Shown piece by piece: positions 16,336 through 18,944 of a DNA stretch of 18,944 nt (positions are counted from its first letter, which is position 1; every line of letters starts with the position of its first letter). The stretch lies in assembly GCA_043767025.1 (NCBI GenBank), contig JAYUHK010000020.1, forward strand, positions 1-18,944, read 5' to 3'. The notes beneath the pieces are model-generated. The model saw only the letters and a list, made by a program, of their open reading frames with translations, ran no database searches and was not told where the DNA came from. The position numbers and the translations under genes are program-made. This DNA comes from JAYUHK01 sp043767025. Lineage in GTDB: Bacteria; Bacteroidota; Bacteroidia; Chitinophagales; Saprospiraceae.

Positions 16336-16458
16336 CAATATTTGTATTTTGTCCTTCGACATTCCTTGTTCGATATTCAGTATTCGATATTTGTATTTTG
16401 GCTTTTCATTATTCGATATTTGTATTTTGCCTTTCGACATTCATTATTCGATATTCAT
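16336..16458 (-). repeat. Inverted array of the same repeat family
   Basis: The same repeat appears in opposite orientation: TATTCGATATTTGTATTTTG is exact at 16381-16400 and 16410-16429 (29-base period), with diverged units on either side. The sub-type differs from the direct array (ATACAAATATCG rather than ATACAAAATATCG). Facing the direct array, it makes a large imperfect inverted repeat that could fold in RNA downstream of both mqnA and the ABC ATPase gene. It overlaps the last codons and stop of the ATPase gene. Confidence 0.85.
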
Positions 16459-17175
16459 ATAGCTTTTCCAAAACTCAATTTCGTTCTGCACGCCTGTTTT
16501 TTCATCTTTGATAAAATCATTTTTATCATCGTAGCAGTGAAGGTTGCCTTTGTCCATGAGTGCAAAAGTGTTGCCGACTTGAAGTGCTTCTTTGAGGTCG
16601 TGCGTGACAAAAATGCTCGTAATTTTATGTTCCGACGATATTTTCTTAAAAAAAGTTTGCATTACGACGCGTGTTTCGCTGTCTAATGCACCAAAAGGTT
16701 CGTCCAAAAGCAGCAATTTTGGCTTAACAATCAAGGCGCGAGCAAAGGCGATGCGTTGTTTTTGTCCGCCTGAAAGCTGGTCGGACATTCGTTTTTCAAA
16801 GCCTTCCAATTCCAATGCCGCAAGCATTTCTTTGACTTCTTTTTCGATTATTTTTTTGTCTAACTGTCTGATTTTCAGACCAAAAGCGATATTTTCAAAT
16901 ACATTGAGATGCGGAAAAAGTAAAGGCTCTTGGTACAAATATACGGTACTTCGCAACTGCGGAACGAGTGCGCCGATGTTTTTTTTTGCTAAAAAAATAT
17001 CGCCACTATCGGCTTCCAAAAGCCCTGCAATAATTTTCAAAAGCGAGGTTTTACCGCAGCCGCTTTTACCCAAAATCGCCAATATTTGGTGTTGTTCTAA
17101 CTGAAAAGACAGGTCGTTGAGAACGCTATTTTCTTCAAATTTTTTATGTAAATGTTGAATAACTAAATACGACAT
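16444..17175 (-). CDS. ABC importer ATP-binding protein
   Basis: A 243-residue ATPase that energises the two permeases encoded upstream. All motifs are intact: Walker A GKSGCGKT (36-43), Q-loop Q82 (YLYQEPLLFPHLNV), signature LSGGQKQ (134-140), Walker B LLLLDEP (154-160) with FGALD, and the switch histidine H192 (VTHDLKEAL). The overall pattern is that of the spermidine/thiamine/iron-type importer ATPases (CbiO/PotA-like class), but it lacks the extra C-terminal TOBE domain and is short. The last four residues (MNIE) and the stop come from the adjoining repeat sequence. It starts 36 bases after the second permease and is the last gene of the operon. The substrate is unknown. Confidence 0.93.
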   Translation of the reverse strand: MSYLVIQHLHKKFEENSVLNDLSFQLEQHQILAILGKSGCGKTSLLKIIAGLLEADSGDIFLAKKNIGALVPQLRSTVYLYQEPLLFPHLNVFENIAFGLKIRQLDKKIIEKEVKEMLAALELEGFEKRMSDQLSGGQKQRIAFARALIVKPKLLLLDEPFGALDSETRVVMQTFFKKISSEHKITSIFVTHDLKEALQVGNTFALMDKGNLHCYDDKNDFIKDEKTGVQNEIEFWKSYMNIE

Positions 17176-17211
17176 TGTGGATTTTGAGGCAAAGTTAAAC
17201 TTAAATTGAGA

Positions 17212-17955
17212 TTAATATAAAAGCAGGCGTTTATTCAGCCACAAAAAAAACAAAGGCGGCAAGAGCGTAATCAAGCTCGCAATCGCTGCAAGATAAACAT
17301 TTGCTTCGTTGATGTATTGATAATTACTGATAATGAGCGTGTTGATTTTTCCCATGCCGATGACCAGAACGATACCGTAATCGAACCACGAAATTAAGAA
17401 TGTTTGAAAAAAAGCCAAGAGTAAAACATTTTTTGACATTGGCAAAATGACTTTTATCATCGCCTGCCAAGTGCTGCCTCCCAAGGTACGCACCAAGGCT
17501 TCCATGTCGTACAAGTCGGTCGTCCAATGACTTGAAAATAATAGAATTACGAAAGGAAAAGCCAGCATAAATTGCGCTATCCAAACGCCTAAAAATGTAC
17601 CGCAAAGTCCTGATTTTAAGAATAAAAAGTAGGTGCAAAAAGCATATACGACGGGCGAAAAACTGTACGGAAAATACGCTAATTGCAGCAAATAATTGCT
17701 TTTTTCGTGCTTTTTGATTGTTTTTGAAATAAAAAAGCCAAGCGTCGTAACACTCAACGCAATCGAAGTGGAAAGTAAAAACGAAAGGCTGATGCTTCCT
17801 TGATTGTTGTGAAAAAACATTGCCCAATGCGCCGTTGTGAACTGTTGCGGAACGAGCTGCGGATACCGCCAATTTTCTGCAAAAGACCAAACTATGAGCA
17901 GTAAAAACGGCAATAAAAATAGGGCAAAGAGTGTGTTATAGAGTGTTTTTTTCAT
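17212..17955 (-). CDS. ABC importer permease subunit 2
   Basis: A 247-residue inner-membrane protein with about six hydrophobic helices, of the binding-protein-dependent transport type. The EAA-like coupling loop is LVRTLGGSTWQAMIKVILPM (about residues 154-173), which docks on the ATPase. The periplasmic stretch after the first helix, ENWRYPQLVPQQFTTAHW, resembles that in YnjC-like, thiamine- or polyamine-class permeases; this is a weak hint at substrate. Its first 20 bases overlap the end of permease subunit 1, indicating translational coupling, and the ATPase gene follows. The sequence is rich in A+T, like the neighbouring permease. Confidence 0.85.
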   Translation of the reverse strand: MKKTLYNTLFALFLLPFLLLIVWSFAENWRYPQLVPQQFTTAHWAMFFHNNQGSISLSFLLSTSIALSVTTLGFFISKTIKKHEKSNYLLQLAYFPYSFSPVVYAFCTYFLFLKSGLCGTFLGVWIAQFMLAFPFVILLFSSHWTTDLYDMEALVRTLGGSTWQAMIKVILPMSKNVLLLAFFQTFLISWFDYGIVLVIGMGKINTLIISNYQYINEANVYLAAIASLITLLPPLFFLWLNKRLLLY

Positions 17956-18772
17956 TCTTTATTTTCATAAAAAAACTAACTAAAATTACTATGACCAAGG
18001 CATAAATAACGGTCATTGCGTAAGCCTGTGGAATGTCGTTGAGGTTGTATTTTTTAAATTTTTGTGCTACCAAAATCGAAAGCATCGGCGGCGATTGCGA
18101 GCCTAAAAGCAACGGAATTTCGTAGGCACTCATCAAAAAAATGAAGCAAAGCAATAGGTTATTTTTAGCTTTTTGCAGCAAAATAGGCACGATTATTTGG
18201 CGTTGAAGTTGTCGTTTTTCAGCACCCAAAGTTGATGCGATATCCGACAAAAGGGCTATTTTTTCATTTTGATAAATATTAAAAAAAACAAGCGTAAAGT
18301 AAGGAAAAGTTAGTAAAACTTGTGTAAAAATCACGCCAATATTATAGCTGTCATTGATGAGTGGCGTAAACTGCGCCGTGTCTGTCAGCCAACCAAATTG
18401 GTATAAAACGCGGCTAACGATGCCCGAATTGCTCAAAAATTGAAAGGTCAAAAATGCCGCAATAATTGGTGGAATACTCAATGGCAAGTAGAAAACAAGC
18501 GCATTTTCTTTGGTTTTGGGTTGCCAAATTATACAGATAAACAATGCTATAGCCACCGCAACTGTCAATGAAACTCCTGCAACCACCATGCTAAACAACA
18601 ATGATTTTACGAAATCGCCTTCGCTGAATACTTTTGCCCAATGCGTTGCCGCAATGCCGTTGCTCAACGCGCCAATCGCACCGATTGAGTAAAAAAAGGC
18701 GTAGATTAGCCCGACACAAAGCGGCAGCAGTGTCAGTGAGAGGTAGAAAAGAATGGCTGTTTTTTTGAGCAT
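17936..18772 (-). CDS. ABC importer permease subunit 1
   Basis: A 278-residue inner-membrane permease with a positively charged start (MLKKTAILFYLSLTLLPL) and about six helices. The EAA-like loop IASTLGAEKRQLQRQIIVPIL (about residues 178-198) is the ATPase contact. Helix spacing and the FYLPLSIPPIIAAF segment fit the PotB/CysT/ThiP type. It is the first gene of a three-gene operon with permease 2 (20-base overlap) and the ATPase. No solute-binding protein gene is visible; one could lie beyond 18944, past the repeat array that starts about 20 bases upstream. No TAnnTTTG box was found in the 170 bases upstream. The substrate cannot be told from sequence. Confidence 0.85.
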   Translation of the reverse strand: MLKKTAILFYLSLTLLPLCVGLIYAFFYSIGAIGALSNGIAATHWAKVFSEGDFVKSLLFSMVVAGVSLTVAVAIALFICIIWQPKTKENALVFYLPLSIPPIIAAFLTFQFLSNSGIVSRVLYQFGWLTDTAQFTPLINDSYNIGVIFTQVLLTFPYFTLVFFNIYQNEKIALLSDIASTLGAEKRQLQRQIIVPILLQKAKNNLLLCFIFLMSAYEIPLLLGSQSPPMLSILVAQKFKKYNLNDIPQAYAMTVIYALVIVILVSFFMKIKNEKNTL

Positions 18773-18790
18773 TCAAAAAGAAGTGAAAAA

Positions 18791-18929
18791 ATATCGAATA
18801 ATGAACGTTTTTAAATATCGAATAATGAACAAGGAAATACAAAATATCGAATAAAGAACAAGGAATATCGAATAAAGAACAAGGAAATACAAAATATCGA
18901 ATAATGAACAAGGAATTATGAATATCGAA
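18791..18929 (+). repeat. Second direct array of the AT-rich repeat
   Basis: Five units of the ATATCGAATAATGAACAAGG family lie at 18791-18806 (partial), 18815-18836, 18844-18865, 18865-18886 and 18894-18915. Two of them carry TAAAG in place of TAATG. The array ends in the same 20-base tail, AAGGAATTATGAATATCGAA (18910-18929), as the array at 16203-16310, in the same orientation. The unit order (29-base step, 21-base step, 29-base step) is also shared. It occupies the upstream region of the ABC operon and contains no gene. Confidence 0.9.
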
Positions 18930-18944
18930 ATTAAGAACCACATA

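Noticed and set aside
16203..16458. CRISPR-like appearance of the short repeats
   Set aside because: Steps are 21 or 29 bases and the DNA between cores is itself repeated, so there are no unique spacers; no cas genes are nearby.
16299..16686. Open frames of 60-114 residues rich in Ile/Phe/Tyr/Ser across the repeats
   Set aside because: They are translations of the repeat itself, run into the antisense of the ABC ATPase gene and have no independent start signals.

Overview
The window looks like chromosomal DNA from a member of the Bacteroidota, probably outside the genus Bacteroides. Four things point there: a secreted protein with a type IX secretion (Por) C-terminal sorting domain; a Bacteroidota-type LptD; a futalosine-pathway MqnA; and several TAnnTTTG -7 boxes, one of them (ppa) with a well-placed TTTG -33 box. 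Shine-Dalgarno sequences are weak or absent. Most of the window is ordinary housekeeping sequence, with three accessory patches.

Layout, left to right. A T9SS cargo protein (minus, 12-974) is divergent from valS (1231-3873). valS converges on a small lipoprotein gene and an Rpn/PDDEXK_2 nuclease-transposase-like gene (minus, 3879-5221) that are 5 bp apart. An intergenic region of about 300 bp holds a repeat also found upstream of valS, and a good promoter for ppa. ppa, kup and a YdeI/OmpD-associated (DUF1905) gene then run on the plus strand with little or no space between them (5529-8652). Next comes an isolated, AT-rich accessory gene (8746-9723), which encodes a minimal nucleotidyltransferase joined to a PD-(D/E)XK nuclease. 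It is followed by a BaiN/HI0933 flavoprotein gene whose frame breaks at a T8 run (9939-11160). lptD (minus, to about 13956-13989, with no ATG in a sensible place) converges on it. lptD is divergent from an amidase (ami)-mqnA pair (plus, 14059-16062). A three-gene ABC importer (minus, 16444-18772) closes the window and is bracketed by arrays of a short AT-rich repeat, ATATCGAATAATGAACAAGG and its variants.

Functional picture. Translation (ValRS), pyrophosphate removal (Ppa), potassium uptake (Kup), outer-membrane LPS insertion (LptD), peptidoglycan cleavage (amidase), menaquinone synthesis (MqnA) and an importer of unknown substrate are all present. The best candidate for something undescribed is the nucleotidyltransferase-nuclease fusion at 8746-9723. 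Both active sites appear intact, it is compositionally foreign, and it is monocistronic, which suggests a stand-alone defence or toxin-like protein. The second is the repeat family at 16203-16458 and 18791-18929, which brackets the ABC operon and supplies the last codons and stop of its ATPase gene. No tRNA, rRNA, CRISPR array or complete insertion sequence was seen. All family assignments were made by eye from motifs, without database searches.
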